Shown in pieces: positions 44,101 to 54,399 of a stretch of DNA of 64,000 bases. Position numbers and translations under genes: made by a program. Position 1 is the stretch's first letter. Every line of letters starts with the position of its first letter. The stretch comes from Harmothoe impar (taxonomy: Eukaryota > Annelida > Polychaeta > Phyllodocida > Polynoidae): NCBI GenBank assembly GCA_947462335.1, contig OX381704.1, forward strand, positions 22,646,442 to 22,710,441. Direction: 5' to 3'. The notes beneath the pieces are model-generated. The model did not search any database, had not been told where the DNA came from, and saw nothing but the letters and a program-made list of their open reading frames with translations.

Positions 44101-47100
44101 TTTGTATTTAACTGCTTTCTTTTAATCCAACACAACACAATGCTAAGCTGGTGTAAGCATACCCTAATCCCTATGCTAATTTAAACTAGCTGGTTGTGGG
44201 CCTATATTAATACAGTCAATGCTTATTTCTATTGTGGGATTATAGTGTAATTATTAAGTATAAGGTCACTTCCGGTGAAGAGACCATTAGGGTTTGGAGT
44301 TCAATAATCAATAATATTTGGCAGCTGGGTATATAGGCTAATCCTAACAAGTTATTTGCGGCCTTTCAAATACTATGTCATCAATTTTCAAGCATTAAGA
44401 CCTCTCCATATTGGTGCAACAGTAAAGCATCAGAACGGCAGGGAAATATCATCATTCCCCATAGAGTAACATACAGGGGCGGATCCAGAACTCCCTCCTC
44501 CTTTCCGATTGAAAAGGGAGTTAGATAGTTTGACCCCCCTACCCCTTTTTTCAAATTGCTGGGTCCACCCCTGTAAAACCCTCGTATACCCCTCATTGAT
44601 GACATACTATTTGAATAGTCCATTTTCTACAGTAATCCACTTACAGTTTAATGTTATCTTGCTTGCTAATTGGTGGCTTGTAGACTTAGATGAATGTCGC
44701 CTCACGCCGGGGCTGTGCAGTGTGTACCAGATGTGCGTCAACACTGGAGGAAGCTACACCTGTGTGGCACGCAACCCTAATGACCACACCTCCTGTGACC
44801 CCGGATACCACTTTGACATCAGGACCCACAGCTGTGAAGGTATACCCTGGTAGAAACAAGGCTCTCAGCATACCTGTACATATGTAATATGCACACAGTG
44901 GTATCAAGCCTCTGTACATTTTCACCTAGACGGTTAAGTAGCTATAAGTCAGTCCCTCTGCATGACCAACCCCAAACCCCAAACATCATTGTGTACATAC
45001 ATAGGGCCACGATGGGTGTAAGTTAATGAATGCACACATTACATTATAAGCAATCTTACTGTTATTTTCCACAGGCTCATTTTTGCATCATTCTGTATCC
45101 ATTCCCTGCATTTCCTTTACTCCCCTTCCTGTATTTGCTTGAACCCCTATTCCCTTCATGATCTTCATTGAGACAGTGAAAATGTATCTACAGCACCATC
45201 CCAAGGACACAGGAGGATAAAGAGGGCCAATAGATGTGTTGTGTGGTTGCAAGCAAGTCTCAGATAAGATATATGCTTATAGCTGTGTCGAAGAAAGTCA
45301 TTGTAATATGCTATAATGAACCAGGCTGTCGACATATTGTGGTGCTGCCACCTGGTATTAAAGACATCTTTAACATGTCAGGCATTGTCTCTTTTATTGC
45401 TTCTTTATAGGCACACCCGGGATAACTCTCCTAGGTGCGCGGACAAACGTTAACAGCGCAATCTCGGCACACAATATTAAGATCGTCTTAATTATCTTAA
45501 AATTAGTAATTCCCCAAAAGAGTGCACAGTTATAGGATGGGCTAGTCGCCTAGTATGTAATGGGGAGGCTCTACCCCCCCCCCAACACCCGCTTTTTTCT
45601 TCTTTTTTTCTTTCTTTTAGATCTATGTTTATGGTGTCTCATCTGGGTGTAGGGTATATACTATAAAGGCAAACCCCAGCTAGCATAGTGTGGGTATGTG
45701 ACACTAGGTGGCAGATACACATCTCAATACAAAACAGGACTGCCTTTTAAGACAGTTTAAGGTGTAAGATTAAGATTGTGCTGTTAACGTTTGTCCGCGC
45801 ACCTGGGAGAGCTATCCCGTATTTCCTCTTTACAGTGGCAGTGGTGGGATGTTCAGAAGTGATTTGATTTATGTACGTGCTTGCAACCACACACATTTTC
45901 AGATAACACTTTTTCTTTTATTCACTAACAATGCTTCCCTTTAATGAAATAATGGAGGTATGTGTTTTGACACTAGATATTGACGAGTGTTCGCCAGGCA
46001 GGCACAATTGCCATGCTAGACACCAGGTTTGCCAGAACCGAGTTGGTTCCTTCGCGTGTCGATGTGAACGGGGCTATGAGATCAACCCAGAGTCACGACA
46101 GTGTGAAGGTAAAAGCCATGTATTCGCTAGTTACACCATCATTGGTGCCCTCTAGTGTGTGACATCAAAACAGTGTTGCTAAACTGAAGTGTTGGTATCA
46201 ACACACAGGAGCTCCTAGCTCTTTGGAGTAAGCAGGCAGACTATGTTAATTTTCCCCCAAATTAACGTTATTGCAGGAGTTATTATTGCAGAATTTATTG
46301 CAGCATTCCTGCAGCTTTTTGCAGCATGCTATACATTGCAGCATACCTGCAGACCATTACTGAATTCTTCCAGGCAATTGAAACATTCCTGCAGACAATT
46401 GCCGAATTCTTTCAGACAACTGCCAAATTCCTGCAGGCTATTTCAGCATTCCTGCAGTTGTTGCAGCTGTCCTGCAGACCATTGCAGCATTCCCACAGGC
46501 TATTTCAACATTACTGCAGACCATTGCAGCATACCTGCAGACCATTGTAGCATTCATGCATACCCTTGCAGCATTCCTGCCGACCATTCTATCATTCTTG
46601 TAGGGTATTGCAGCATTCCCGCAGGCAATTGTTGAATTCTTGCAGGCTTTTACAGCACTTCTGCAGGTTATTGCTGAATTCTTCCAGACAATTGCAACAT
46701 TGCTTAATATCATTGCAGCAAGCTATTGCTGTATTCCTGCAGGTTATTGTAGCACTCCTGCAGACACTACTTGAACTCCTGCAAGCAATTGCAACAGTGC
46801 TGCAGACCATTGCAGCACCAATTGTTGAATTCCTGCAGGCAACCGCAACTTTGCAGTTTATTGCCGCATTCCTGTAGGCTTTGCAGCATTTCTGCAGGCC
46901 ATTGCTGAATTCCTACAGGCGATTGCAACATTCATGCAGGGGATTGCAGCATGCCTACAGGCTTATGCAGCATTTCTGTACGTCTGTGCAGCAAAAGTAA
47001 CTGTTTGCAGTCCCACAGGAGAATATCACCATGAAGCTGTATTGTCACCATGCTAAATGGACCCTACTTTTTGTGAAACTAGCGAATATAATGAACCTTT

Positions 47101-50100
47101 GTGTATATACCCAGATTGATGGAGCTATCAATTGCATCAATTGGGGAGAGTACAATCCAACTACTGAAGACTGGGTCCAAAATGTATAGCTCTGCCAAGG
47201 AGCTGTAGATCTATGTGCTTTTCTATGATGATGGCAATATGTTGACCATTGACTTGCAAAATCAGTTTAGTATATTTGTACAAAAACATGCTGCATGTGA
47301 AAACTCTGCAAATAATGAAAACGCATTCATGCATGCATGCCACCTGCTTCTGCATTCAAAAATGAATGGAATTTGAATGAAACTGGCCAGTTTCTCTTCA
47401 ACATTTGGCTGTACCTCTAGGTTTGCTCTTTTACATTGCATAATTATCTTCTTTTCTGGACTAGGAGAAAGTGCTGTGGCGTAAATTTATTGCAGTTATC
47501 AATTTAGGCATATTGAATCTTCATGTAAATAAATGGTCCCTTCAAATACAGTGAGCCTTTACTGAATGATCAAGTCCCTTTACATGAGAATTACAACAGC
47601 ACTATTAGATTAGATACATAGTACATATCTTATGTAGTGTCTTAAACAGAATGATAATTGACAGAACAAAATGAATTGTTTCCATCCTATAGGAAAGATG
47701 CATATCCTGGTAATTGAATGTCTGAGACAGTCAGTTGTAATAACACAAATGCTTGGATATTTCAGATATCAATGAGTGCTTACTGAATCAAGATGCATGT
47801 CTGGAGGGACAGAACTGTGACAACACACCAGGCTCCTATGTGTGTCGGCGCGCCATCAGCTGTGGTACCGGCTACACACTGGACAGGTCCACGCAGACCT
47901 GTAAAGGTGGAACTTTGTCTATGTACCTCATCAATAATTGTGCAAACAGGATACAACATTATTCTAGTCCTGAATGTATTTTAGATTATCATTATTTAGA
48001 TATTGGTCATTTAAATCAATGTAAGGGACTGTATTAATTGTACTGTCTATAGGGTTATGATTTTCAATCCAGTGTACAATAGTGTATACTTTTTCTAAGA
48101 CAAATCATTTTCTTTCTTTCTACTGTATGATGTTAAATTACATAATCTCTATTGGAATTCCCTTCATGGTGAGAATAGCTTGTTCTGGAATTCATTTGCA
48201 ATGCTCTCCTCTCTTCCAGATGACGATGAGTGTGCGCTTGGCTCACACAACTGTGGTTTGGGGAGAGACTGTCAGAACAGCCAGGGCTCCTTCAGGTGTG
48301 TGCAGAAACAGTGTCCACGCGGCACACGGCTCGACTTCACCACAGGTGTCTGTACCGCTGTAAACTGTCCCCGGGGGATGCGGCCGGACAGGGGAGGCAA
48401 CTGCTTGGGTTAGTGATCCATTTGGCTTTACTTGTGTGGGTTTAGATCACATCCTTGTCGCCATTGTACAGTGTGATAGTGAAATAAAATAAGAATTCCT
48501 TTCTCATTACATGTTTGGCTGAGCAGAAGGGATGATGGTACATTTAGCAATGACTCACTGTGTGATGCAACTGCTAGTCACAGGGTGACAGCATTAAAAG
48601 TCACTTTAAAAGTCACTTTGATGTAAAACCTGCACTCTCCCCACTAACGATTCCCTCGTTAGCTGATTAGAGCAGTACTCGATTATTGAATAGTTGTACA
48701 TTTGCAATTTACAGACCTGTTTCTCTACTTGACTAACAGTACTTGTTGAATTAAATTTCGTTTAAATGTACAATGAATAATCCCACCAATCGCCTATACT
48801 CCAGATGTAAATGAGTGTACCGACACGCCGTCCGTGTGCCGGCCGTCCCAGCAGTGCCTCAACACCATCGGGTCCTACAGCTGCAGGAACCTCATGACCT
48901 GTGGTAACGGCTACGAGCTCAATGAACAGGGCACTGCCTGTCTGGGTAAGTAAACCAGCCGCAAGGGTTACTTACAACCAGATGCATTTCAAGAGTCCAC
49001 TATGACCATATTCATTTCAAGATTTCCCTATGACCATATGTATTTCAAGATTTCCCTATAACCATATACCGGGTATGCATTTTAAGATTTACCTATAACC
49101 AGATGCATTTCAAGATTTTACAATAAACAGATGCATTTCAAGATTCCTATTGCCATATACATTCCATTAAATATTGATGATTTAGTGCCTATACTTGTAG
49201 ATATGGATGATTTATTGTTTATACTTGTAGATATTGATGAATGTGAGCGGGACACCCATGACTGTAAGGGACCACTCATGACCTGCGTTAACAGACGTGG
49301 CACCTACATGTGTGACTGTCCTGAAGGATACCGCACCAACCATGCCGCACGCAGATGTGAAGGTCAGTTTGTTTGGCCTTTATTAGCTAAACGCATTGTT
49401 GTCATGGTACATGAATGCAGCCCAGGCGAGTAACTAACCGCTGCTGTTTTGTAACTCCAAGTATCTAAGTCATTAGTACACCTCTGACCCAATTGTATGC
49501 TTAACCCTTTAAGGGCCGCATATATTGCTTAAACATCTTAATATACCCTTTTATTTATGAAGAATGAATGCAGCCCTGGCGAGTCACTTGAAATGACTGC
49601 ATTAATACATCATACAGACTATACGGGGGGTTGTTGTTGTTGTTGATATTTTTATTGGCGTACTAAAAATGTTACATGGGAACTTTTTCATTTAATAGCC
49701 AAAGATGAGAGTAATATGTCTGGTAGGAGATACAAACAGACAAACAGTTATTTACAGATCGACAGTTATTTATCACATTAGTCCGTTCAGGGTGCCTTAG
49801 CACACCACTAAATGTCAAGATTTGAGTTTTTTTATGAAGTCTTTGTATGGCAGTCGTTGAGTCTCTCCTGGTAACTCGTCCCACAGAGGGGCACCACGGT
49901 ACAGTGGGCTCTTGTCGAAGATACCTTTCTTTGATCTGGGGATTTTCAGTCGTACTTGGCGCCACTCCTAAAGCCTTGGCATGATGCATGAAAGCCGTGC
50001 TGGTAAATTACTTGCCAGCGCTGCGTTATGAAGACAAAAGAACATGAAACCTTGAGGCGTCATGCCATCCTTAACGAGTTAAACACTGCAGTCAAACACT

Positions 50101-53100
50101 ACAGCTTAACACTATAGATAAATACAGTATTCCCTGACCTGAACGTATCAACATGCCTTGTACTTGATGTTGCAGACATAGACGAGTGTAGCCGGTACGG
50201 CGGCCAGGTGTGTAACCCCAACGCCCAGTGTGAGAACACGCCCGGCTCCTTCATCTGTACCTGTAACGAAGGCTTCGTCACCGAGGGAAGCACCTGTAAA
50301 GGTACAGCAACAACACTGCTTAACCCTTGTCGCTAGAAGATGACAGTTGTCACCATGATGCACCAAATTATGCCGCCCCAGCGAGTGATTCGCCGGTGTT
50401 GCATTGGTGCATCATGCCGACCCTTCAGGAGTGTCTCAACCCAGGAGGGTTGGTATGATGCTTGAATGCAGCACTGGAAAGTAACTCGCCAGGGCTGCAT
50501 TTATGCATCATGACGACCAAGGGCATAAGCTTAATGTCTCCTGTCGATTGCCCGAAATGCTCATATATATTCCCATGTTGAATTTTGTGATTCATCATAT
50601 AACCTGTGAGGGATTCCCTGCAATGATCATTATCATTCTTCCTCGAAACGTATATTTCACATCGACATAATCATGCTAGAATAGCCAAATACTGACCGGT
50701 CAGAGGCGCCTCAGTGGGTAACGTGCGTTCCAGCAGCTAAAATGACCGTGAAGTAGTATAGAATTGGCGGATTTCTCCAGGTTACCCCTCTCGCTCTAAA
50801 CATACATGCATGCATTGCTATAGTGGTACCCTGCATACGGCATTGGTACATTTTATTGTGATGATGCTATAATAATGCAGCTCCGGCGAGTACATCGCCA
50901 GTGCTACATTAATGCATCACAACGAGCTTATTTATATGGGGATGAATCAAACCGGTATGGTCGGCATGATGCAAAAATGTAGTCCGATGAATTTAATCAC
51001 CATCACTGCATTTATGTACCATGCAAGGCATAGTATCAGCCAACAAACTCTTTATCAGAGAGACGGAGATTCGGCTGTTGCGCAAAACCCAATAGTGCAT
51101 TAAAGCAGTATGCGACCCTTAAAGGGTCAACCAGCTCAGTTCGTATCATGTGGATATTACCAGATCTCCCCTGTTACTTACATGTACATTTCCCCTTGAA
51201 ACATTCCTGTACATTTCCCCTTGACACATTCCTGTACATTTCCCTTTGACACATTCCTGTACATTTTTCCTTGACACATTCATGTAGATTTCCCTTGACA
51301 CATCCATGTACATTTCCCCTTGACACAGTCATGTACATTTCCCCTTGGTACATTCCTGTACATTTCTCCTTGACACATTCCTGTGCATTTCCCCTTGACA
51401 CAGTCATGTACATTTCCCCTTGGTACATTCCTGTACATTTCTCCTTGACACATTCCTGTGCATTTCCCCTTGACACATTCATGTACATTTCCCCTTATGT
51501 GTTTATGCCCTTGACACATTCATGTACATTTCCCCATGACACATTCATGTACATTTCCCCTTGACACATTCATGAACATTTCCCATTACCACAGACCTTG
51601 ATGAGTGCACCACCCAGGAGGGCATCTGTCGGCACACGTGTCACAACACATGGGGTAGTTACCGCTGCGCCTGTAACAAGGGCTACCAGCTCACCACCGA
51701 CAAGTCCTCCTGTGAGGACGTGGACGAGTGCGCCCAGTACCCTGGAGGAGGCCTCTGTCCCGGCCAGTGCAACAATACTCCAGGGTCCTTCACGTGCTCC
51801 TGCCCTGAGGGATTCTCCATCATGGAGGATGGACGCACGTGTCAGGGTGAGTCTTAATGCACAAGGTTTCATGTTCATTTGTCGGCATGATGTAAACCGA
51901 TTCAGCATTGGTGAGAGACGACTCTCCAGAGCTGCATTGGTGCATCACGCCGACCATCCGGTGTATATTAACCCTGCAGGGTCGGCACAATGTATTGTAA
52001 TCTGAGTGACTGTACTCTGATTGTAATTTGATTCATGGATGCGATGTGTCTTTTGAATTTAGTCCCAATGATCTTTGAACATTATTTTGAAACAATCATC
52101 CACACAGTGTTGCTGGTATAATCCAACACATTAGCCATTTAAGGGCAGCATAGTGATTCAAAATGCTGTTAAATGTATTAAAGCACTTAAAAGTTAAGTT
52201 TAAACGTATATAGATGATCACCCTTATTAATACATTGTAGATATCGATGAATGTGCCCTGCGGACGGCCAACTGTCTTGGCACAGACAAGCTGTGTATTA
52301 ACACCCGGGGTGGCTTTAAGTGTGAGACCATCGCCTGCCCCAAGGGCTTCGTCAGGGCCCCATCTCTGGGCAATGCCAACAAGTGAGTACATTGTGGAAC
52401 ACTTCTTTAAAATGAGATTTTAGGAACTGACATTGGTGATGGGGAACTAGTTTATCTATTAATTAAGAGGCAGCGCAGGGTAATTTCCATGGGACCTTGT
52501 ACTATTATTGGAGACGTTTCTGACAGCGTGATCTACTTTGAATAATATAATTCGTCTATACAGCTTGCAAGACCTTGTATATCACAAGGGTATAGGGTAT
52601 TAAAAGGGGAAATAGACTTTACTTCCACTAGAAAGTAAGAGTATATTGGTTCAAGCTAAACCCCTGCAAAGAGTGGCACGATTGTACACGATTCAGCTAC
52701 TTACCCCCATCTATAAGTCACGCTATAATAATAAGTTAACCTGTCATTATTAAGAACCCTTGCTTCTCTTCTTTTCCCCTTTCCCGCCACCCTCTGCCTC
52801 CTCCCATTTCCCGCGTCTACAGCAACATCCGATGCCAGCGGCAGACGTTCGTCTGCTCACAGGGAGACACAGAGTGCCTCTTCGCGCCACTTTCCTACTC
52901 CATGAACTTCATTACGTTCCCGAGCCACATCCAGATTCCCGCCGACCTCTTTACTATGAGGGGACCCTACTCCCACTACCGCCGTCTGGAGTTCGACCTG
53001 AAGCTCATCAGCGCAGAGGACCCTGTCACCAGGGTGGCTAGGGTGACGCCTAACTTCTTCAACCTGCGGAGGGTGAGCACCAACGAGGCAGTGGTCCAGT

Positions 53101-53252
53101 TGATGCAGAAGATAGACGGACCTCAGGATATCGAACTGGAGCTGGATATGAACATCTACAGCAAGGAGTTTAGTGACCAGGTCAAGGAGGTGTTCTTCGG
53201 CACAGCAGTGGCCAGGATAAAAATATATGTGACAGAGAACTTTAGACATTAG
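29136..53252 (+). CDS. FBLN1: Fibulin-1, C-type isoform (16 exons)
   Basis: Secreted extracellular-matrix glycoprotein of basement membranes and elastic fibres. Exons: 29136-29211, 38110-38366, 41079-41256, 42125-42265, 42880-42999, 43505-43660, 44684-44839, 45977-46108, 47766-47906, 48220-48408, 48805-48945, 49231-49362, 50176-50301, 51595-51846, 52241-52382, 52823-53252; 2769 nt, 922 residues. Order: signal peptide ending VYS-Q, anaphylatoxin-like modules with CC pairs (exons 2-3), a Thr-rich linker, then 13 EGF-like modules, 11 opening with the calcium-binding D-x-(D/N)-E-C pattern. Exons 4-14 are nearly all phase 1-1, one EGF each except exon 14 with two. Exon 16 begins in phase 2 and encodes the C-type fibulin module ([18 protein letters not shown]), matching vertebrate isoform C. 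Human fibulin-1 has nine EGF modules, so this array is expanded. All junctions are GT/AG and the summed length is a multiple of three. Confidence 0.9.
29797..29993. mobile_element. TA-flanked element with CCGTACCG termini
   Basis: 197 bp. Left TACCGTACCGTCGCGTTTAA, right the inverted TTAAATACGACGGTACGGTA. Internal GTATAAGCGCCGGG words are repeated. Smallest and most palindromic member of the CCGTA family in the window. Confidence 0.8.
30415..30597. mobile_element. TTAACCCTTTAA-family MITE
   Basis: Right end CCATTAAAGGGTTAG; internal GTCATGATGCATTCATG, CCAGGAGTGTATC and GGCATGATGCATGG words. The left end is diverged. Confidence 0.65.
31380..31492. mobile_element. Partial TTAACCCTTTAA-family MITE
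   Basis: Contains GGGGAGTTACTCACCAGCAATG and GACGACAAATGAAC, ending GGCCCTTAAAGGGTTAG. Only the right half is recognisable. Confidence 0.6.
33226..33655. mobile_element. Inverted-repeat element with TTTAAAGATGGTGTA ends
   Basis: Left TTTAAAGATGGTGTATCAACT, right ACACCATCTTTAAAG. About 430 bp and AT-rich, with no coding capacity. An inner complement (AGTTGATACAC at about 33304) suggests rearrangement. Confidence 0.6.
35130..35300. mobile_element. Diverged TTAACCCTTTAA-family MITE
   Basis: Family words CATCATGATGCATAAATACAG, GGGTAACTCGCTAGTGTTGC and CGTGACAACAATAATG; ends not clear. Confidence 0.5.
35750..35960. mobile_element. Diverged TTAACCCTTTAA-family MITE
   Basis: Contains GGCATGATGCGCCAACGC, GCGAGCAACTCGCTGG and CCGACCCTTCAGGAGT; ends degraded. 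Confidence 0.5.
36310..36850. repeat. Degenerate tandem repeat, about 60 bp
   Basis: Eight or more decayed copies of a unit containing AAGCTTGAACATATTCAGC, then TTTCTATGTGTTACAAATGG. Old array in fibulin-1 intron 1. Confidence 0.75.
37106..37367. mobile_element. TTAACCCTTTAA-family MITE
   Basis: Left TTAACCCGTTAAGGATGAG, right CATCCTTAAAGGGTTAG, with paired GGCAAGTAACTTGTC and GGCGAGTTACTTGCC hairpin words. About 262 bp, close to full length. Confidence 0.8.
38367..41078 (+). other. FBLN1: Fibulin-1 intron 2
   Basis: Donor GTAGGT, acceptor GCCCTCAG, phase 0. Contains a decayed 45-bp tandem (TTTTGCAATGCAGGGTT, 38505-38625), a poly-G tract (39465-39477), a MITE of the TTAACCCTTTAA family (about 39899-40066) and the inverted-repeat element at 40832-41054. 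Confidence 0.65.
40832..41054. mobile_element. Inverted-repeat element abutting the exon 3 acceptor
   Basis: Left arm AGGCCAAATAAAAGGTCTGT then TCCAGGTAAC; right arm GTTACCTGAAACAAACCTC then TTTTTTCTGGCCT. It ends about 25 bp before exon 3, so part of the acceptor's upstream sequence is element-derived. Interior has repeated GTAGGGTCGG words. Confidence 0.7.
41257..42124 (+). other. FBLN1: Fibulin-1 intron 3
   Basis: Donor GTGAGT, acceptor TATTGTAG, phase 1. Contains a MITE fragment (41294-41410) and a 44-bp tandem repeat, AAGACTGGTCTACAGGTGCA type, about 3.5 copies at 41601-41775. Confidence 0.65.
42266..42568 (+). repeat. 100-bp minisatellite built on the fibulin-1 exon 4 donor
   Basis: Three copies at exactly 100-bp spacing (TAGACACCAG at 42291, 42391 and 42491), each repeating the last ~80 bases of exon 4 (CTACAGGTGTGCCTGTCACC to GTAAACAGGACG), the donor GTAAGT and about 20 bases of intron. 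The genuine exon has six extra bases (CCCGAC region), so the copies form a separate variant. The last copy's donor is altered to GTAGGA. Reading past the true donor meets TAA at once. Confidence 0.95.
43661..44683 (+). other. FBLN1: Fibulin-1 intron 6 with two MITEs
   Basis: A TTAACCCTTTAA-family element at 43731-43986 (left TAACCCTTTAAGGACGGC, right CAATTAAAGGGTTAA) and a 105-bp element at 44472-44576 with TACAGGGGCGGATCCAG and GCTGGGTCCACCCCTGTA ends, a type common among hAT-derived MITEs. Confidence 0.75.
45418..45819. mobile_element. 402-bp element with ~40-bp inverted repeats
   Basis: Left CGGGATAACTCTCCTAGGTG then CGCGGACAAACGTTAACAGC; right arm is the near-perfect complement (GCTGTTAACGTTTGTCCGCG then CACCTGGGAGAGCTATCCCG). 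In fibulin-1 intron 7. No coding capacity; superfamily not recognised. Confidence 0.85.
46262..46995. repeat. 21-bp minisatellite with PstI-like CTGCAG cores
   Basis: About 35 degenerate copies of GCAGCATTCCTGCAGACCATT. As 21 is a multiple of three, all six frames look open and repetitive; none is a gene. In fibulin-1 intron 8. Confidence 0.93.
46996..47765 (+). other. FBLN1: Rest of fibulin-1 intron 8
   Basis: Unique AT-rich sequence, no feature seen. Confidence 0.4.
48970..49175. repeat. Degenerate ~28-bp tandem repeat
   Basis: About seven copies of CCATATGCATTTCAAGATTT followed by CCCTATAA, in fibulin-1 intron 11. Confidence 0.8.
49171..49240 (+). repeat. 30-bp duplication across the fibulin-1 exon 12 acceptor
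   Basis: ATATTGATGATTTAGTGCCT.. at 49171, ATATGGATGATTTATTGTTT.. at 49201, each ending ATACTTGTAG, then the exon start ATATTGATGA at 49231. The unit is exactly 30 bp and carries the acceptor plus the first ten exon bases. The upstream acceptor at 49200 would add ten in-frame codons without a stop. Confidence 0.85.
49501..50083. mobile_element. TTAACCCTTTAA MITE split by a LINE insertion
   Basis: Left part from TTAACCCTTTAAGGGCCGC, right part resuming at about 49966 (ACTCCTAAAGCCTTGGCATG) and ending TCCTTAACGAGTTAA. The middle is the LINE fragment annotated separately. Located in fibulin-1 intron 12. Confidence 0.7.
49625..49968 (-). pseudogene. 5'-truncated LINE, end of the reverse-transcriptase ORF
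   Basis: Minus-strand frame reading [20 protein letters not shown].., then [20 protein letters not shown].., [13 protein letters not shown] (TGA near 49827). This is the typical C-terminal tail of a CR1/L2-like non-LTR retrotransposon ORF. It is followed by a 3'UTR of about 200 bp ending AATAAAAATATCAACAACAACAAC, a (CAA)n tail. 5'-truncated, so non-functional. Confidence 0.75.
50320..51180 (+). other. FBLN1: Fibulin-1 intron 13, MITE-rich part
   Basis: Holds a TTAACCCTTTAA-family copy at about 50320-50535 (CACCATGATGCACCAAATTATG, GCCGACCCTTCAGGAGTGTC) and a second, more diverged copy at about 50800-51131 ending CCCTTAAAGGGTCAA. Confidence 0.65.
51181..51592. repeat. 25-bp minisatellite running into the exon 14 acceptor
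   Basis: About 16 copies of CACATTCATGTACATTTCCCC-TTGA. The last unit ends within a few bases of the genuine acceptor (CCATTACCACAG, exon at 51595), so the pyrimidine-rich tract used for splicing is itself repeat-derived. The open frames here are artefacts. Confidence 0.93.
51865..52240 (+). other. FBLN1: Fibulin-1 intron 14
   Basis: Contains a partial TTAACCCTTTAA-family MITE (about 51875-51990: GGTGCATCACGCCGACC, CCCTGCAGGGTCGGCAC) and otherwise unique sequence. Confidence 0.55.
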
Positions 53253-53313
53253 GGAATGTAAGTAGGGGGCGCCTGTGACGTCACTATCATGGTGCTCCCG
53301 GATGGTGCCTTCA

Positions 53314-53565
53314 TTAACCCTTTAAGAGCAGCACAGTGCTTCAATGCGCGATACCTTTTATCGTTATGATGCACGAACGCAGCATTGGGGTTTAGCTCGC
53401 CTATACTGCGTTATGGCATCATGCCGACCTTATAGGGTTTATACATTCCCAAAGGGTCGGCATGATGCACCAATGCACAGCTGGTGAGTTACTCGCCGGT
53501 ACTGTGTTGGTGCATCAGTATTACAAATGTTGCCTTTAGGCGTCATGCTGTCCTTAAAGGGTTAA
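53314..53565. mobile_element. TTAACCCTTTAA-family MITE in the fibulin-1C 3'UTR
   Basis: 252 bp. Left TTAACCCTTTAAGAGCAGC, right CTGTCCTTAAAGGGTTAA. Starts 62 bp after the C-isoform stop, so it should lie in that isoform's 3'UTR. One of the best preserved copies. Confidence 0.85.
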
Positions 53566-54128
53566 TTGGGGAATGAGGAAAGTGGTAATTGTGAGGATTC
53601 TACTACATTGTATTTCAGATAATACTCAACATGTTTTGTAATTGGGACGAGGGAGATGAGGTAATGATATTTAGTTAGATGGTCACAATGGTGCACTATA
53701 CGCCACATAGAACAATCCATATCTATTGTGAGAGAATTATGGTGAAGAGGAGATAGTGAAGTAGCAGTAGACAAAGGCTATCTTGTGTAGGTTAATTGCC
53801 CTTGGTGTCTATAGCAGAAACTAGCATTGCATGGTGAGACATGATGTGTCATTGTCATGGAGTATTTATGTACCAGCATATGTAACTGGATATTACCATG
53901 GACTTAATTGGTATATAGGTCACTGATATTACTGAAACAAGTGCCTACTAAGTCAGGATGATGTTCTAGAGTAGGGAGATCTTCATTATGAGTACTGTAC
54001 CTACATGATGATTACTATAACGAGATGGTGGACTGTTGTTATCTTACATTCTCAGAATAGTTCATATAATATCTATATTAACATCATGTTCACTAAAAAA
54101 ATGGTTTCTTAATGGAGAAGCATTTTTG

Positions 54129-54134
54129 AATAAA
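54129..54134 (+). terminator. FBLN1: Candidate poly(A) signal for fibulin-1C
   Basis: AATAAA about 880 bp after the C-isoform stop codon. A second AATAAA lies at 54757-54762. Which is used cannot be told from the sequence. Confidence 0.4.
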
Positions 54135-54256
54135 ATAGAGGAGAATATACAATGAATCATATCTATGAATGGTGCTGTCTGTGTACTTATATATGTCTGT
54201 CTACCCTAATTTGTAACGAGGGTATCATATCAACTCCATATCACGTAAAGTAACAA

Positions 54257-54385
54257 TTAACCATTTGATGGCCGCATAGTTTTTTAATGGAATATGCCTT
54301 TTATCTGCATTTATACCTTAATGGACAACGACAAAGGGCATAGTGTACTGAACCACTGTGCTGCACTTAAATTAAGTTAAAGGGG
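54257..54385. mobile_element. Degraded TTAACCCTTTAA-family MITE
   Basis: TTAACCATTTGATGGCCGCAT at the left, CACTTAAATTAAGTTAA at the right, internal GACAACGACAAAGGGCATAG. Confidence 0.55.
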
Positions 54386-54399
54386 TGACCCAAAGTAGA

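Noticed and set aside
46243..46877. Repetitive Cys/Gln-rich frames on both strands
   Set aside because: 21-bp minisatellite, open in all frames.
51174..51564. Cys/Gly/Met-rich and His/Ser-rich repeated frames
   Set aside because: 25-bp minisatellite in an intron, directly before exon 14.
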